Positions 9,636-19,807 are shown, counted from the first letter of the stretch. The stretch is DNA of 64,000 nucleotides from Planctomycetia bacterium (GCA_021413845.1 JAIOPP010000090.1:37456-101455), one strand, 5' to 3'. The notes: generated from the letters alone by a model not told the origin. Numbers and translations are program-made.

Positions 9636-10712
9636 TCACGGCTTGCGGTTCCAGGCTTGCTCGAGTTTGAACACGCGCTCGGCGTTGCCGTGATAGAACT
9701 TCTCGAGCACCGAGCGCGGCAAACTGAGCGCTTCGGCTTGGCGACCGCGATGCGTAAGAATGCCTCGACCGGCGAAATACTCGTAGTCGGCCTCGTAGCC
9801 CAGGCGAAGCTTTTCGACGTGGGCCAGGGCATCGGCCGGGGTCGAGGTCTCCTTCGGCAGCCAGGTCGCGTCGAAGCCGTAGAGGATCCGATCGGCGTAT
9901 TTGAGAAACAAGCCGCGCACCTTGTCGCTCGGGTGGCGCATCAGGTCGGGCTTGCGGGCCGCGGTGTCGATGTGGAAGTTCGGGAACCGCTCGAAGGTCT
10001 GCGCGAGCGCGTCGAGGTCGTGCTCGAGGCTGCCGAGATGCGCGCCGACGACGATCAGCCGCGGATGCTTCTCCATGATCCGATCGCGCGCGGCGATGAG
10101 TTCGGCATGCGTCGGGTAGTCGGGCTGGCCGTAGAGATGCCACTCCGGATGTTTGGCGTAGTAGCCGTAATGTACGCTGTCGGGATCGAGCTTGCGCCAG
10201 GCGTCGATCGGTTCGGCGAGATGGGCATGCAGCGGCTTGCCGACGCGCGCGAGATGCGCATAGATCGGATCGAACATGGGATCGTCCGGCAGGATGAAGC
10301 TGCCGTCGGGCCGCTTGATCGACATGCCGACTTCCTTCCAAATCTTCACTCCCACGGCACCGTTGCGAAACGTTTCGTCGAGCTCGGCGACCACTTTCGC
10401 GGCATAGTCCGGTTGGTCGCGCCCCAGCAGATCGAACGTGGAAGTGAACGGATAGAGATCCGGATATTTTCGATAAAGATCGAGCGCAATCCGATGCATC
10501 CGGCGGTAATCCTGAGTACCCTTTACGCAGACGTTGACGGTGCGGAGACGAATGCGATGCAGCAAATCGCTGAGCGCGGGAACGTCGTCGAAGACATGCG
10601 AGTGGACGTCGATCTTGAGCAGCTCGGTGTAAGCCGGTGCCGAGTCCTCGGCGGCCTGAGCGGTGCCGGCGAACATCAGCAGCAGCGGCACGACGAACGA
10701 AAAGCTTTTCAT
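9636..10712 (-). CDS. Exported amidohydrolase (amidohydrolase_2 type)
   Basis: I start at ATG 10712, which gives a clean signal peptide (K-S-F-S-F then a hydrophobic run ending T-A-Q-A). The open frame extends to 10835 but that part looks non-coding. The mature protein has IDVHSH near the N-terminus (metal-binding HxH), VVGAHLGS with a histidine mid-protein, and YGFDATW with the catalytic aspartate near the C-terminus. This is the order seen in TIM-barrel metal-dependent amidohydrolases of the 2-amino-3-carboxymuconate decarboxylase group. It probably hydrolyses or decarboxylates a small substrate outside the cytoplasm. The gene is transcribed away from the FG-GAP gene at 10882. Confidence 0.82.
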   Translation of the reverse strand: MKSFSFVVPLLLMFAGTAQAAEDSAPAYTELLKIDVHSHVFDDVPALSDLLHRIRLRTVNVCVKGTQDYRRMHRIALDLYRKYPDLYPFTSTFDLLGRDQPDYAAKVVAELDETFRNGAVGVKIWKEVGMSIKRPDGSFILPDDPMFDPIYAHLARVGKPLHAHLAEPIDAWRKLDPDSVHYGYYAKHPEWHLYGQPDYPTHAELIAARDRIMEKHPRLIVVGAHLGSLEHDLDALAQTFERFPNFHIDTAARKPDLMRHPSDKVRGLFLKYADRILYGFDATWLPKETSTPADALAHVEKLRLGYEADYEYFAGRGILTHRGRQAEALSLPRSVLEKFYHGNAERVFKLEQAWNRKP

Positions 10713-10881
10713 AAGGGCTCGGATCCGAATAAGCGAACGCATATCGACAAGCGACAGCTCCCCAAGAATATGGCACAATTCCACGCGCCCGCAAAGCATC
10801 GCCGGTTGCCGTAACCGGACGCTCGCGATCGACAACTAGAGCTAGACGGCTTAGCACCCACGACTCAACAGAGAAGTTCCC

Positions 10882-13800
10882 ATGCGACTCAGCGGATTAC
10901 GCTTCGGCCTCGCAATCGCGCTGCTCGTCGTCGCCCAGGCGGCGAGCGCTCAGCAAGCTCCGGCGACGACGCTTCCGAACGTCGATTTTCAATCGGCCGG
11001 CGAGCGCTTGCCCGGCTCGCAATTCCTCTACGACGCCGGCTTCGACGTCGTCGATTGGAATCACGACGGCAAGCCCGACATCTTCTTGTTCGCGACGGGC
11101 ACCGTCGGCGGGAGCGTGAACTACAACGAAGGAACCCCGACGGAGCCGAAGTTCGGCCATGCCGTGTATTGGCCGTTCAACAGCACCGAGACCGAGCCGC
11201 AAACGATCGAGCATGTGGCAGCCTACACGTTTTGCGATCTGCATCGCAACGGCCTGTCGGGCATCATCTTTTTCGACGGTCAATTGCGCTACTGCCCGAA
11301 CACGGGGACGAAGCAAGGTCCGTTTCATTGGAAGCTCTGGCAAGACGATCCGAACGAACGGAGCAAGTTCTTCCCGGGGACCGACCGATTCGTTCAAGAG
11401 AATGCTCGCTTCTCGACCGGGCCGCAAAGCATGTATTGGAAGAAGGGAATCTTCGCGCGGCAAGTGCTCACGCTGACCGCCGCCGATTGGGACGGCGACG
11501 GCTTGGAGGATCTGCTGATCTGCCGCTTCAAGCAAGAAGCCCCCGGCGTAACCGATCTCGGCGCGCATGATCAGGGCTACCGGCGGGAAAAGTGGTCGGC
11601 CTGGGGGCGCACACGTACGGCGCTCCCTACTCCGGCGGCGCTCGCGGCCGTGAAGCAAGAGGACTTCAGCGGGCCGCTCGCGTCGGCTCCCGAGCGCGGA
11701 TTGTACTTCTATAAAAACCTGGGAACTCCGGAGAAGCCGCGCTTCGACGCCGGAGTCGAAATTAAAACCCCGGCCGGCGAATCGATCGCGGCACCGAACC
11801 CCACGACGGCCGATATCGACGGCGACGGCCTGCTCGATCTCGTTTCGAGCGAAACGGCGTACTCGTGCAATGCGTTTCGGGTCGACTGGCCGACCGCTCC
11901 GCATGTGCAATGGTTTCGTCGCGCGGGAAAAGAAACCGATCGCTTGTCGGCACCGCAACCGGTCATGGCCGGCGGCGAACCGGTTCGCGCTGGGACGATG
12001 GTGAAGCTCGCCGACTTCCGCAAGACCGGCGTGAACGACTTGCTGGTGATGGATCCGTTGGGCTCGATTCGTTGGTATGCGAACGGGAGCCAGAGCACGA
12101 AGTCGGCCGCGGCGTTCGGGAAGCCGGTTGTGCTGCGCGGCAAAGACTTCCTGCGGTTCGAATTCATGGTGCAGCCGACGATCGTCGATTGGTTCGGGCC
12201 CGGCTCGCGCGATCTTATCTTGCACGGCTCGACGGACCATCATTGCAAATGGGATCTGCGCCGCACGGCGTTGTATCGCAACGTCGCGAAGCGCGCCGGC
12301 GACTTGCAATATGAGTTCGCCGGGTATCTCAACTACGCCGGCGATGACGCGCTGGTGCCGGTCGCGAACGAGGAGCGGCACTATGAAGTGTTCGGTTCGT
12401 CGCTGAGCGTTTATCCCGACGACGGCACCGGACGGAAGCGCATCATGCTGAGCGTCGGCGGCCGGCTCTATTCGTTTTCCGATCTCGCTCCCGACGGCCT
12501 CACCTTTCGCCGGATGACGCCGATCGACATTCCGCAGGTGCGCAATCGGCATCGAGGTTGGCAAGACATTCCGGTGGAGCATGCCGAGCCGGTTCGCTAT
12601 ATCCGCATCTCGAACGAAGCGAACGGCCTCGGCAACCTGCGCGACAGCTTCTTACATGTGCTGCAATTCGAGGCGCTAGCCGGCGGGAAAAACATTGCGA
12701 CCGCCGATGCCGTCGAAATCAAGAAGCTCAACAACGAGACGGTTCGCTGGTACCAGATTCAAAACCCCATGAACATGTTCACGCCGGGCAACGCCAACAC
12801 CGACACCGAACTGAAGGCGACGAGTTGGGGCTACTTCATCGGCCCGGCCGTCATCACGCTCAAAGCGCCCGTCCGTTTGGAAAAGATCCGCTTTCTCCTC
12901 TCCGAACGAGATAGCTATTGGTACTCGAATCTCGTTCCCTTCGCATGGCAAGGAAAAGTCTATCGGGCCGGCATGGAGATCGACGAGAGCTGGTACCAAT
13001 ACAAGATCGAAGTCTCCGCCGACGAAAAGAATTGGACGCTCGTCACGAATCGACTTCAGACGGAGATGCTCTACAGCCATCCGGTCATGGTCGATTGGAA
13101 TCGCGACGGCAAAACCGATCTGTTTCTCGGCGTGACGTCGAGCATCGGCATCTACCCGCAGCATAAGACGTATCGCTTGTACCCGAACGTCGGGACGAAC
13201 GAAGAGCCGAAATACGGCGAACCGATTTTTGCGACGAACGAAAAGGGAACGCCGCTGCAAGTGCCCGCGAATTGGGCTCTGACGTACGGCGCGCAGTGCA
13301 GCGTCGCGCCGTTCGACATTTACGGCGACGGCAAACCGGCGCTGCTTCTCGAAGGGCCCGACGGCGGCCTCGACTGGCATCGCAACATCTCCGACGATTC
13401 GACGAAGCTGCAGTTTCGCAACGATCGCCACACGCTCTCGCTGAACGGTCAGACGATCACGAGCAGTCAGTACCGCTTCTTTCATTGGGGCGATGTCGAC
13501 GGCGATCGGACCGCCGACCTGATCGATAGCGGGTTCGGCAACATGACTTACTACAAGGGAGTCGCTGCGACGGCTCCCGCACGCGTGAAGGATCTAGCGG
13601 TCGTCGGCGCGGGTCCCAACTCGTTGACCGCGAAATGGAGTCGCCCGCCGAAAGCCGGCAGCTACGAGCTCCGTTGGAGTCGGCTCGGTGTGACCGAGCT
13701 ACCGTGGAATCAACTCAACGCTACCTCGGGCACGTACGGCGCAGCCCCGGGCGAAAAGGAAGTCGTCACGCTGACGGGCCTTCCGCCGGGGGAAACGGTG

Positions 13801-14523
13801 CGCGTCGCCGTTCGCTCTTTCGGCACGAACCAAGAGCCCTCGGGCCTTTCCGACGACGTCGAAGGAGTCGTGTTGCCGGGGCGACGGATCGTGTTGCGCA
13901 ACGGCCCGGCCGGCGAGCGCGAAGAGCCTGCGTATCAGGGCGCGCAAGCGGTCGATCTGTTTACCAGTAGCGCTGCTCCCGCGACACCGGCTGCGGCTCC
14001 CGGCACAGCGCCGGTTGCCGCCCGAAGCATCGTCGAAGTCCGTTCGCAAGACTCCGACACCGTCAAAGGGAAAGAGAAAGTCATCTTGCTCCGTTTCGCC
14101 GAGCTTCCGGAATTGAAGAACTTGGAGCGCGCGACGATCGAGCTTATGCAAGAACCGACGACGACTCCTTCTCCGATGACGACCATGGCCGTGAGCTGCA
14201 ACACCATCGCGACCGCTTGGGACCCCGCGACCGCGACGACCGCGCAAGCTCGAGCCGGATTGCCGTGGAGCAAACTGGAATTGGAACGGGGCGGAACCTG
14301 CCGTTCGTTTCTCGAGCCCGTCTTGCTCGTTCAAAATCGTCGGCGGACGTGGGACGTGACGGAAGCGGTGCGCGATGCAGTGCGCAATCGTCAAACGTCG
14401 GTGAACCTCTTGTTGCGCGTCGACTACACCGGCCACTACGCAGCCGGCCAGAGCATGCGCTTCTGCAGCCCCGAGCACGCTTCGGTAAACGATCGCCCGC
14501 GGCTCGTTCTCGTGACCAAATGA
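10882..14523 (+). CDS. Giant secreted FG-GAP/VCBS-repeat protein with Fn3 and C-terminal domain
   Basis: A 1213-residue exported protein with signal peptide ending A-S-A-Q-Q. At least six Ca-binding FG-GAP/VCBS-type units are visible, e.g. DWNHDGKPD, DWDGDGLED, DIDGDGLLD, DWNRDGKTD and DVDGDRTAD, spread over residues 50-890. These usually form beta-propellers on the cell surface. A fibronectin type III-like domain lies near 900-990. The last 170 residues (VILLRFAELPELKN, then TWDVTEAVRDAV) resemble DNRLRE carbohydrate-binding modules. Likely role: surface binding of polysaccharide or scaffold. It stands alone between divergent and convergent neighbours. Confidence 0.82.
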   Translation: MRLSGLRFGLAIALLVVAQAASAQQAPATTLPNVDFQSAGERLPGSQFLYDAGFDVVDWNHDGKPDIFLFATGTVGGSVNYNEGTPTEPKFGHAVYWPFNSTETEPQTIEHVAAYTFCDLHRNGLSGIIFFDGQLRYCPNTGTKQGPFHWKLWQDDPNERSKFFPGTDRFVQENARFSTGPQSMYWKKGIFARQVLTLTAADWDGDGLEDLLICRFKQEAPGVTDLGAHDQGYRREKWSAWGRTRTALPTPAALAAVKQEDFSGPLASAPERGLYFYKNLGTPEKPRFDAGVEIKTPAGESIAAPNPTTADIDGDGLLDLVSSETAYSCNAFRVDWPTAPHVQWFRRAGKETDRLSAPQPVMAGGEPVRAGTMVKLADFRKTGVNDLLVMDPLGSIRWYANGSQSTKSAAAFGKPVVLRGKDFLRFEFMVQPTIVDWFGPGSRDLILHGSTDHHCKWDLRRTALYRNVAKRAGDLQYEFAGYLNYAGDDALVPVANEERHYEVFGSSLSVYPDDGTGRKRIMLSVGGRLYSFSDLAPDGLTFRRMTPIDIPQVRNRHRGWQDIPVEHAEPVRYIRISNEANGLGNLRDSFLHVLQFEALAGGKNIATADAVEIKKLNNETVRWYQIQNPMNMFTPGNANTDTELKATSWGYFIGPAVITLKAPVRLEKIRFLLSERDSYWYSNLVPFAWQGKVYRAGMEIDESWYQYKIEVSADEKNWTLVTNRLQTEMLYSHPVMVDWNRDGKTDLFLGVTSSIGIYPQHKTYRLYPNVGTNEEPKYGEPIFATNEKGTPLQVPANWALTYGAQCSVAPFDIYGDGKPALLLEGPDGGLDWHRNISDDSTKLQFRNDRHTLSLNGQTITSSQYRFFHWGDVDGDRTADLIDSGFGNMTYYKGVAATAPARVKDLAVVGAGPNSLTAKWSRPPKAGSYELRWSRLGVTELPWNQLNATSGTYGAAPGEKEVVTLTGLPPGETVRVAVRSFGTNQEPSGLSDDVEGVVLPGRRIVLRNGPAGEREEPAYQGAQAVDLFTSSAAPATPAAAPGTAPVAARSIVEVRSQDSDTVKGKEKVILLRFAELPELKNLERATIELMQEPTTTPSPMTTMAVSCNTIATAWDPATATTAQARAGLPWSKLELERGGTCRSFLEPVLLVQNRRRTWDVTEAVRDAVRNRQTSVNLLLRVDYTGHYAAGQSMRFCSPEHASVNDRPRLVLVTK

Positions 14524-14560
14524 GTAGCGAAGTATCCGAGCGGCACGGCACGTCATCGCC

Positions 14561-15601
14561 TTACAGCGAATACGTCGTGAAGCGTCCTTCGCACGGCGGG
14601 CCGTAGCTGATGTGCAGCGTGCGGGTCGCCGGTTCGACGATCGACGTCGCGGCCGTTTCGTGTTCCGTCGGGATGTCGCTATGACGACAGATGGTTTCCT
14701 CGGCCGGTTCGTGTTGCGAGAGGAGCAACTTCATTTGCTCCACGTCGATCCGGCCGGCAACCGCGGCCAGCGCACGGTCCATCGTGCGGCACCGACCGAT
14801 CGAGCCGGGATATTGCAGCGGTTGGAGTTCGTAGTCTTGCTGCGTCGCATCGTGGCAATGGTTCGTGTGGGCGTACGTCCCTGCATCGCGCGCGATCACC
14901 GCGACCCGTTCGGGCAGGATCTCCAAGTTGCGAATCTTGCCGGCCGCATCGACAAGCAAAAAGCTTCCGACTGCCGGACCCTCCAGCGACCGCGCCGCAG
15001 CGACCGCGGCGTCGGCATCGGCAGTCTCGAGTAAGACGCGCCGCAGCACGGGCGTTCCCATCCAGTTCCGGCCGTTCTTCGCCCCGAGCGAGTTGGCGAA
15101 GAGTGCGAGTCCGTCGCCGTTGAAGCCGGTGCCGCCGAGCTCGCCCGGCACGGAATGCATCAACAGCGGCCTGCGACCTTGCGGGCGGAGCAGAGTCAGC
15201 ACCATCTTCGCGCGAGTGCCGGGAAACAAGTCGCGGTTCTGCGCGCCGAGCGGCCGGCCGTCGATGGTCGCTGCGCCGGCCGCGGCGATCGCCGTGCAAC
15301 CGCCGCGCATTCGACCGGTGCCGGGCCGAACCTGAATGGCGACGACTTCATCGAGCGCGAGCCGCGCTCCGTCGGCGATGCCGCGCAGCTCCTCGACCAA
15401 GTGCGGAGCGAGCCGCGCGATCTTCGGCAACTGCGCGGCCGACCACGCGAGCGCGGCTGCGCGATTTTCTCCCGCGGCGGCGGCCATCGCGAACGTATCG
15501 GCCACGGTCTGATGGATCAGCTTCGTCAGCGTTTCCCCGTAAGCGCGCCCTAGTTCGTACGGCTCCCCGGCGAACTCATACAGCGGAAAGCAATCCGACA
15601 T
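14561..15601 (-). CDS. C45-type Ntn-hydrolase (acyl-CoA:6-APA acyltransferase-like)
   Basis: A 346-residue protein with the layout of the peptidase C45/AAT family. The motif GGCTAIAAAG near residue 100 places a cysteine after a glycine pair, which in this family becomes the N-terminal nucleophile after self-cleavage. GAQNRD follows, then N- and H-containing motifs (TNHCHD). It probably hydrolyses or transfers an amide-linked acyl group; substrate unknown. No signal peptide is evident. It faces the FG-GAP gene convergently with 37 bases between stop codons, and is divergent from leuB. Confidence 0.8.
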   Translation of the reverse strand: MSDCFPLYEFAGEPYELGRAYGETLTKLIHQTVADTFAMAAAAGENRAAALAWSAAQLPKIARLAPHLVEELRGIADGARLALDEVVAIQVRPGTGRMRGGCTAIAAAGAATIDGRPLGAQNRDLFPGTRAKMVLTLLRPQGRRPLLMHSVPGELGGTGFNGDGLALFANSLGAKNGRNWMGTPVLRRVLLETADADAAVAAARSLEGPAVGSFLLVDAAGKIRNLEILPERVAVIARDAGTYAHTNHCHDATQQDYELQPLQYPGSIGRCRTMDRALAAVAGRIDVEQMKLLLSQHEPAEETICRHSDIPTEHETAATSIVEPATRTLHISYGPPCEGRFTTYSL

Positions 15602-15732
15602 TCCCGACTCCCCAGTCTGCTCGACTTCAGCGGCCCGGTTTCGCCCACGGCCCGGGGGCTGTAATTTTGCCCTACGAGGCGATATCCTAGCCTCGACCTT
15701 CGTCCGTGTCTCCTTTATCTCGGAATCAGTTC

Positions 15733-16848
15733 ATGTCGAAGACGATCTCGATAGCAGCACTCGCCGGCGACGGCGTCGGCCCGGAAGTCATGCGCGAAGC
15801 CATCAAGGTGCTGCGCGTCGTCGAAAAGCGGTTCGGGTTCACGCTCGAAATCACCGAGGCTCCGGTCGGTTGGGCCGGCATCGATGCGGCCGGAGCGGCC
15901 TTGCCCGACGCCACGCTCGCGCTCTGCAAAAAGAGTGCGGCGATCCTGTTCGGTTCGGTCGGCCTGCCGGATCGCGACCCGACGATTCCCAAAGAGCAAC
16001 GGCCGGAGCGCGCAGCCCTACTGCGCTTGCGCAAAGAGTTCGGCCTGTTCGCGAATCTCCGTCCGGTGAACCTCTCGAAAGCGCTGGCGCATGCCTGCCC
16101 GCTTCGGCCCGAGCGCCAGGGGGACGGGATCGATATCCTCGTCGTCCGCGAGCTCACCGGCGGCATGTATTTCGGCCAGCCGAAGAAGACGGAAGACTTG
16201 GGCAACGGTCAGAGCCGCGCGATCGATACGATGATCTACACCACTAGTGAGATCGAGCGGATCGCGCATGTCGGGTTCCGGGCCGCCCGCGCGCGGCGCA
16301 AGAAGCTGACGAGCATCGACAAGGCCAACGTCCTCGAAAACGGCATCCTCTGGCGCGACGTCGTGACGCGCGTCGGCAAGGAGTATCCCGACGTGACGCT
16401 CGAGCACATGTTCGTCGACAACGGCGCAATGCAGTTGGTGCTCAAGCCGACGCAGTTCGATGTGATGCTCTGCGAGAATATGTTCGGCGATATCCTAAGC
16501 GATGAAGCCGCTGCGCTGGCCGGCTCGCTCGGGATGCTGCCGAGCGCGAGCCTCGGGGCGACCAGTGGCGAACTGACGTTCGGCGTCTACGAACCGGCCG
16601 GCGGCACCGCCCCCGACATCGCCGGGAAGAACCTCGCCAACCCGATCGCGCAGATTCTGTCGGCGTCGATGTTGCTGGAATACAGCCTGGGCCTGACGGA
16701 CGCGGCCCGCGCGATCCAGGCGGCGGTCGGAAAGGCGATTGACGCCGGACTCCGAACCGGCGACATCTACTCCGCGCAAGATCCCGCGGCGAAGAAGGTC
16801 GGTACGAAGGAGATGGGAGACGCCATCGCGGCGGCCGCGGCGGGCTAA
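15733..16848 (+). CDS. leuB: 3-isopropylmalate dehydrogenase
   Basis: A 371-residue enzyme of leucine biosynthesis that oxidatively decarboxylates 3-isopropylmalate with NAD+. The start is ATG 15733 after GGAA; the open frame upstream is an extension. Family features: AGDGVGPEVM at the N-terminus, DILVVRELTGGMYFG in the substrate region, K-ANVL (about residue 198), DNGAMQLV, LCENMFGDILSDEAA with the Mg-binding aspartates, and EPAGGTAPDIAGKN for the NAD site. All expected active-site residues are visible. No other leu genes are nearby, so it is a stand-alone copy. Confidence 0.95.
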   Translation: MSKTISIAALAGDGVGPEVMREAIKVLRVVEKRFGFTLEITEAPVGWAGIDAAGAALPDATLALCKKSAAILFGSVGLPDRDPTIPKEQRPERAALLRLRKEFGLFANLRPVNLSKALAHACPLRPERQGDGIDILVVRELTGGMYFGQPKKTEDLGNGQSRAIDTMIYTTSEIERIAHVGFRAARARRKKLTSIDKANVLENGILWRDVVTRVGKEYPDVTLEHMFVDNGAMQLVLKPTQFDVMLCENMFGDILSDEAAALAGSLGMLPSASLGATSGELTFGVYEPAGGTAPDIAGKNLANPIAQILSASMLLEYSLGLTDAARAIQAAVGKAIDAGLRTGDIYSAQDPAAKKVGTKEMGDAIAAAAAG

Positions 16849-16986
16849 CGGCCTTGTCGGCTACGGCGTCGAGCGGAGTGCCGAATCGATCGCAAGCCGG
16901 GAAAATTCTCGGCCGTCGCCGGATGCCCCGACGATCGTCGGGGCTTATGATAGGCCTCGGTAACGAACCCTGCGGAGGCCGCGCCG

Positions 16987-18375
16987 ATGCGACGACGAAC
17001 CTTTCTACGAACCGGGGCGACGGCCCTTGCGCCGCTCTTCGCTGCGCCGCAGCGTTTTCTGGTCGGCGCCGAACCGGCCGGTGCGCGGCCGAAGATCGCG
17101 GCCGTGTTCAGCGAGCTCCGGTTTCGTTCGCACGCGTATAACATTCTCGAAAACTTCTTCGCGCCGTATCTGTTCAACGGCGCGCTCGTCGACCCCGGCG
17201 TCGAGATCGTGTCGTTCTACGTCGATCAGTTTCCTAAAGACGATCTGGCGCGCGGCGTTTCGAAACAGCTCCAGGTCCCGATCTTCCGTACGATCGACGA
17301 AGCGCTTTGCGTCGGCGGGAAAGAGTTGGCCGTCGACGGCGTGTTGATGATCGGCGAGCATGGGGAGTATCTGATCAATGAGTTCGGCGTGCGAGAGTAT
17401 CCGCGCAAGCTCTGGTTCGATCAAATCATGCGCACCATGCGGCGCTCGAATCGCTTCGTGCCGGTGTTTAACGACAAGCACTTTTCCTACCGTTGGGACT
17501 GGGCGAAGGAGATGGTCGACGAGGCCCGCAGCGTCGGCATGCCGCTGATGGGCGGCAGCAGCGTGCCGTTGGCCGAACGCCGGCCGGCGCTGGAGTTGCC
17601 GGCCGATGCGCCGCTCGAAGAGGCCCTCTCCATTCACGGCGGGGGCCTAGAGAGCTACGACTTTCATAGCCTCGAAATCTTGCAATCGTTCGTCGAAGGC
17701 CGGCTCGGCCCGCAGGGGCGCACGGAAACCGGAGTGGCGAGCATCGAGTTTTTCGACGGTGAGGCGGCCCGCTCCGCCGCCGCGGCCGGCCGCTGGTCGC
17801 CGGCCTTGTTCGCCGCCGCGATGGAGGCGGAAGCGGAGACGCCGGTCGTCAGGCAACCCCGTCCGCCGCTCGGTGAACGGCCGCAGCAAATCCGCGAAGA
17901 GAAGGAAAAGCCTCCGCAAGATAACGTCGCGCAAATCAAGCATGCGATCGCGATCACCTATCGCGATGGGCTGCGCGCGACGGTGCTGGCCGTCGGCACC
18001 AGCTCCAACCGTTGGAACTTCGCCTGCAAACTTCGCGGCGAGACGAAGCCCCGCGCGACCGTGATGTACAACGGCCCGTGGGGCAACCGGGGTTTATTCA
18101 AAGCCCTCTCGCATGCCGTGCAGCGGTTTTACATCGACCGCCGCGAGCCTTGGCCGGCCGAGCGAACCTTGCTGACGACCGGCATGACCGCAGCCGCGAT
18201 TCGCGCGAAGCAAACGCCCGGCCGAGCGCTCGAAACGCCGGAGCTTGCCATCGCCTACGTGCCGACCGACTGGCGGAGCCTACGCGAAACCGGCGCGACC
18301 TGGAAGCAGATCACGGTCGACACGCCGCAACCGAGGAATTTCGAGCCCGGAGATGCGCGATTCGTGCGCAAATAG
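16987..18375 (+). CDS. Tat-signal exported protein of unknown function
   Basis: A 462-residue protein beginning with a twin-arginine-type signal (RRRTFLRTGA, hydrophobic run, then V-G-A), so it is probably exported folded. I do not recognise a catalytic motif. Visible features are LMIGEHGEYL and NEFGVREYPRKL near residues 115-140, NDKHFSYRW, a GGGLESYDFHSLE stretch, and an acidic/basic low-complexity patch near residue 300. Similar proteins beside catabolic genes are typical of planctomycetes. The start ATG 16987 directly precedes the RRR motif. Confidence 0.65.
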   Translation: MRRRTFLRTGATALAPLFAAPQRFLVGAEPAGARPKIAAVFSELRFRSHAYNILENFFAPYLFNGALVDPGVEIVSFYVDQFPKDDLARGVSKQLQVPIFRTIDEALCVGGKELAVDGVLMIGEHGEYLINEFGVREYPRKLWFDQIMRTMRRSNRFVPVFNDKHFSYRWDWAKEMVDEARSVGMPLMGGSSVPLAERRPALELPADAPLEEALSIHGGGLESYDFHSLEILQSFVEGRLGPQGRTETGVASIEFFDGEAARSAAAAGRWSPALFAAAMEAEAETPVVRQPRPPLGERPQQIREEKEKPPQDNVAQIKHAIAITYRDGLRATVLAVGTSSNRWNFACKLRGETKPRATVMYNGPWGNRGLFKALSHAVQRFYIDRREPWPAERTLLTTGMTAAAIRAKQTPGRALETPELAIAYVPTDWRSLRETGATWKQITVDTPQPRNFEPGDARFVRK

Positions 18376-18495
18376 AGCTCCGCAGTTCGCTTCGCGTCGG
18401 TCGCAAGTAGAGTGCAGTCGTCCGGAGTTGCGGTACAATCGGCAGCGCCGCCCGAGCCTTCGCCCGCCATCGCCTCATCGAGGAGCATCGCCTCT

Positions 18496-18717
18496 ATGCA
18501 CCAGATCAAGATGTTCAAAGGAATGGAATCCGAGTTGAACGTGCTCGAAAAAGACGTCAACGAATGGCTCGCGCAAAGCCGCGTGCGGGTCATTCAAATG
18601 CTCGGCAACATCGCACCGCAAAGCATCCCGCCGACCGCGAAAGGTTCCGGCCTTTCGACGACCGAATTCGCGCCGTCCGATGTGTTGTTCGTGGTCGTGT
18701 ACGAAAAAACGACTTAG
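18496..18717 (+). CDS. Small conserved-type hypothetical protein
   Basis: A 73-residue protein. I choose ATG 18496 because AGGAG lies 10 bases upstream and the earlier frame from 18412 is poor coding sequence. The sequence is helical at first (MESELNVLEKDVNEWL), then ends in a short strand (DVLFVVVYEK). No signal or membrane segment is seen. I do not recognise a function. It converges on the dehydratase gene, and an inverted repeat lies between. Confidence 0.6.
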   Translation: MHQIKMFKGMESELNVLEKDVNEWLAQSRVRVIQMLGNIAPQSIPPTAKGSGLSTTEFAPSDVLFVVVYEKTT

Positions 18718-18721
18718 AGAT

Positions 18722-18808
18722 AGTGGTCGGTGTTCAGTGGTCCGTGATCAGTTGCGGAGTGTCAAGGTCTATTTCCTCGCTGACCACTGACCACCGGCCA
18801 CTGAACAC
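18722..18808. repeat. Inverted repeat of TGGTCAGTGGTC type between convergent genes
   Basis: Left arm GTGTTCAGTGGTC-GTG-TCAG (18730-18751) is complementary, with gaps, to the right arm CTGACCACTGACCACC...CACTGAACAC (18780-18808). It can form a long imperfect hairpin between the convergent stop codons and may act as a bidirectional terminator. The building unit recalls the CTGACC-rich tracts at 39131 and 41335. Confidence 0.6.
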
Positions 18809-18811
18809 TTC

Positions 18812-19807
18812 CTATCTTGCGAGCGCTTGCGCAATCAGCGCGGCGCTGGCGTTGCCGCCGCTGAGCACGCAGCCGATCTTTCGGCCTTTCCATCGCTCGC
18901 GGTCTTTCGTGATCGCGGCCAGCGCCAATGCGCCGGCTCCTTCGGCGAGGTTGTGCGTCGTGCGCAGCAGCTCGCGCATCGCCCGGAGCGCTTCGTCGTC
19001 GCTCACCGTCACGATGTCGTCGGCGTAGCGCAAGATCCAGCGCAGCGCGAGCTCGTGGGGAGTGCTGCACGCCACTCCTTCGGCCACGCGGGTCTTGCTC
19101 GGCTCCGTCGTGAGGCGCCCTGCTCGAAACGAAAGCGCGTAGGCCGGCGCATGTTCCGACACGACGCCGATCAAGCGCGTCTGCATGCCGAGCGCCTCGC
19201 GCGCGGCGGCCAAGCCGCAGAAGCCGGAGCCGAGCCCGATCGGGACGTAGATCGCGTCGAGCAGCGGCACGCTTCGCGCGCGCATCGCGTGAAACCATTC
19301 GAGCCCGTACGTGGCGACTCCGCGCACGAGCCAGGGATGGAACGACGGCACCGGATGCAGCCCTTCCCGCGCCGCCAGCTCGCGAGAATGCTCGAGCGCC
19401 GCTTGGAATTCGTCGCCGTGTTCGACGAGCTCCGCGCCGAGCGCGCGCATCGCGGCGTTCTTCTCGGGGTTGTTGTTCTCGGGCACGACGATCACGGCCC
19501 GTAAGCCGCGCCGGCGCGCGTTCCAAGCGATCGACTGGCCGTGGTTGCCGGTCGAGGCGGCGATGACGCCCGGCGTTTTCGGTTCGGCCTTGAGGAGCTC
19601 GTCGAGATAGACGAACCCGCCGCGGACCTTGAACGCTCCGAGCGGCGTGTGGTTCTCATGCTTGATCCAAACGTCGCAGCCGAGCGCTTCGTTCAACAGG
19701 GGCCAAGCGTAGGCCGGCGTCGGCGGAATCGCTTCTTCGATGAGCACCGCCGCCGAGGCGATCTCGGAGAGGGTGGGGAGCGGAGGAAGCTCGGTCGCGA
19801 AGATCAT
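18812..19807 (-). CDS. Threonine/serine dehydratase-like PLP enzyme
   Basis: A 331-residue fold-type II PLP enzyme. Signature parts: GAFKVRGG with the Schiff-base lysine (about residue 55), ASTGNHGQS phosphate-side loop, GLGSGFCG glycine loop, and LSGGNAS near the C-terminus. It resembles threonine dehydratase or related ammonia-lyases lacking the ACT regulatory domain, so it is likely a catabolic deaminase. Its ATG overlaps the stop of the upstream gene (ATGA), implying translational coupling. It is the last gene of the minus-strand operon that starts at 24090. Confidence 0.85.
   Translation of the reverse strand: MIFATELPPLPTLSEIASAAVLIEEAIPPTPAYAWPLLNEALGCDVWIKHENHTPLGAFKVRGGFVYLDELLKAEPKTPGVIAASTGNHGQSIAWNARRRGLRAVIVVPENNNPEKNAAMRALGAELVEHGDEFQAALEHSRELAAREGLHPVPSFHPWLVRGVATYGLEWFHAMRARSVPLLDAIYVPIGLGSGFCGLAAAREALGMQTRLIGVVSEHAPAYALSFRAGRLTTEPSKTRVAEGVACSTPHELALRWILRYADDIVTVSDDEALRAMRELLRTTHNLAEGAGALALAAITKDRERWKGRKIGCVLSGGNASAALIAQALAR

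Noticed and set aside
9403..9693. 96-codon open frame
   Set aside because: No ribosome-binding site, AT-rich, overlaps the amidohydrolase end antisense.
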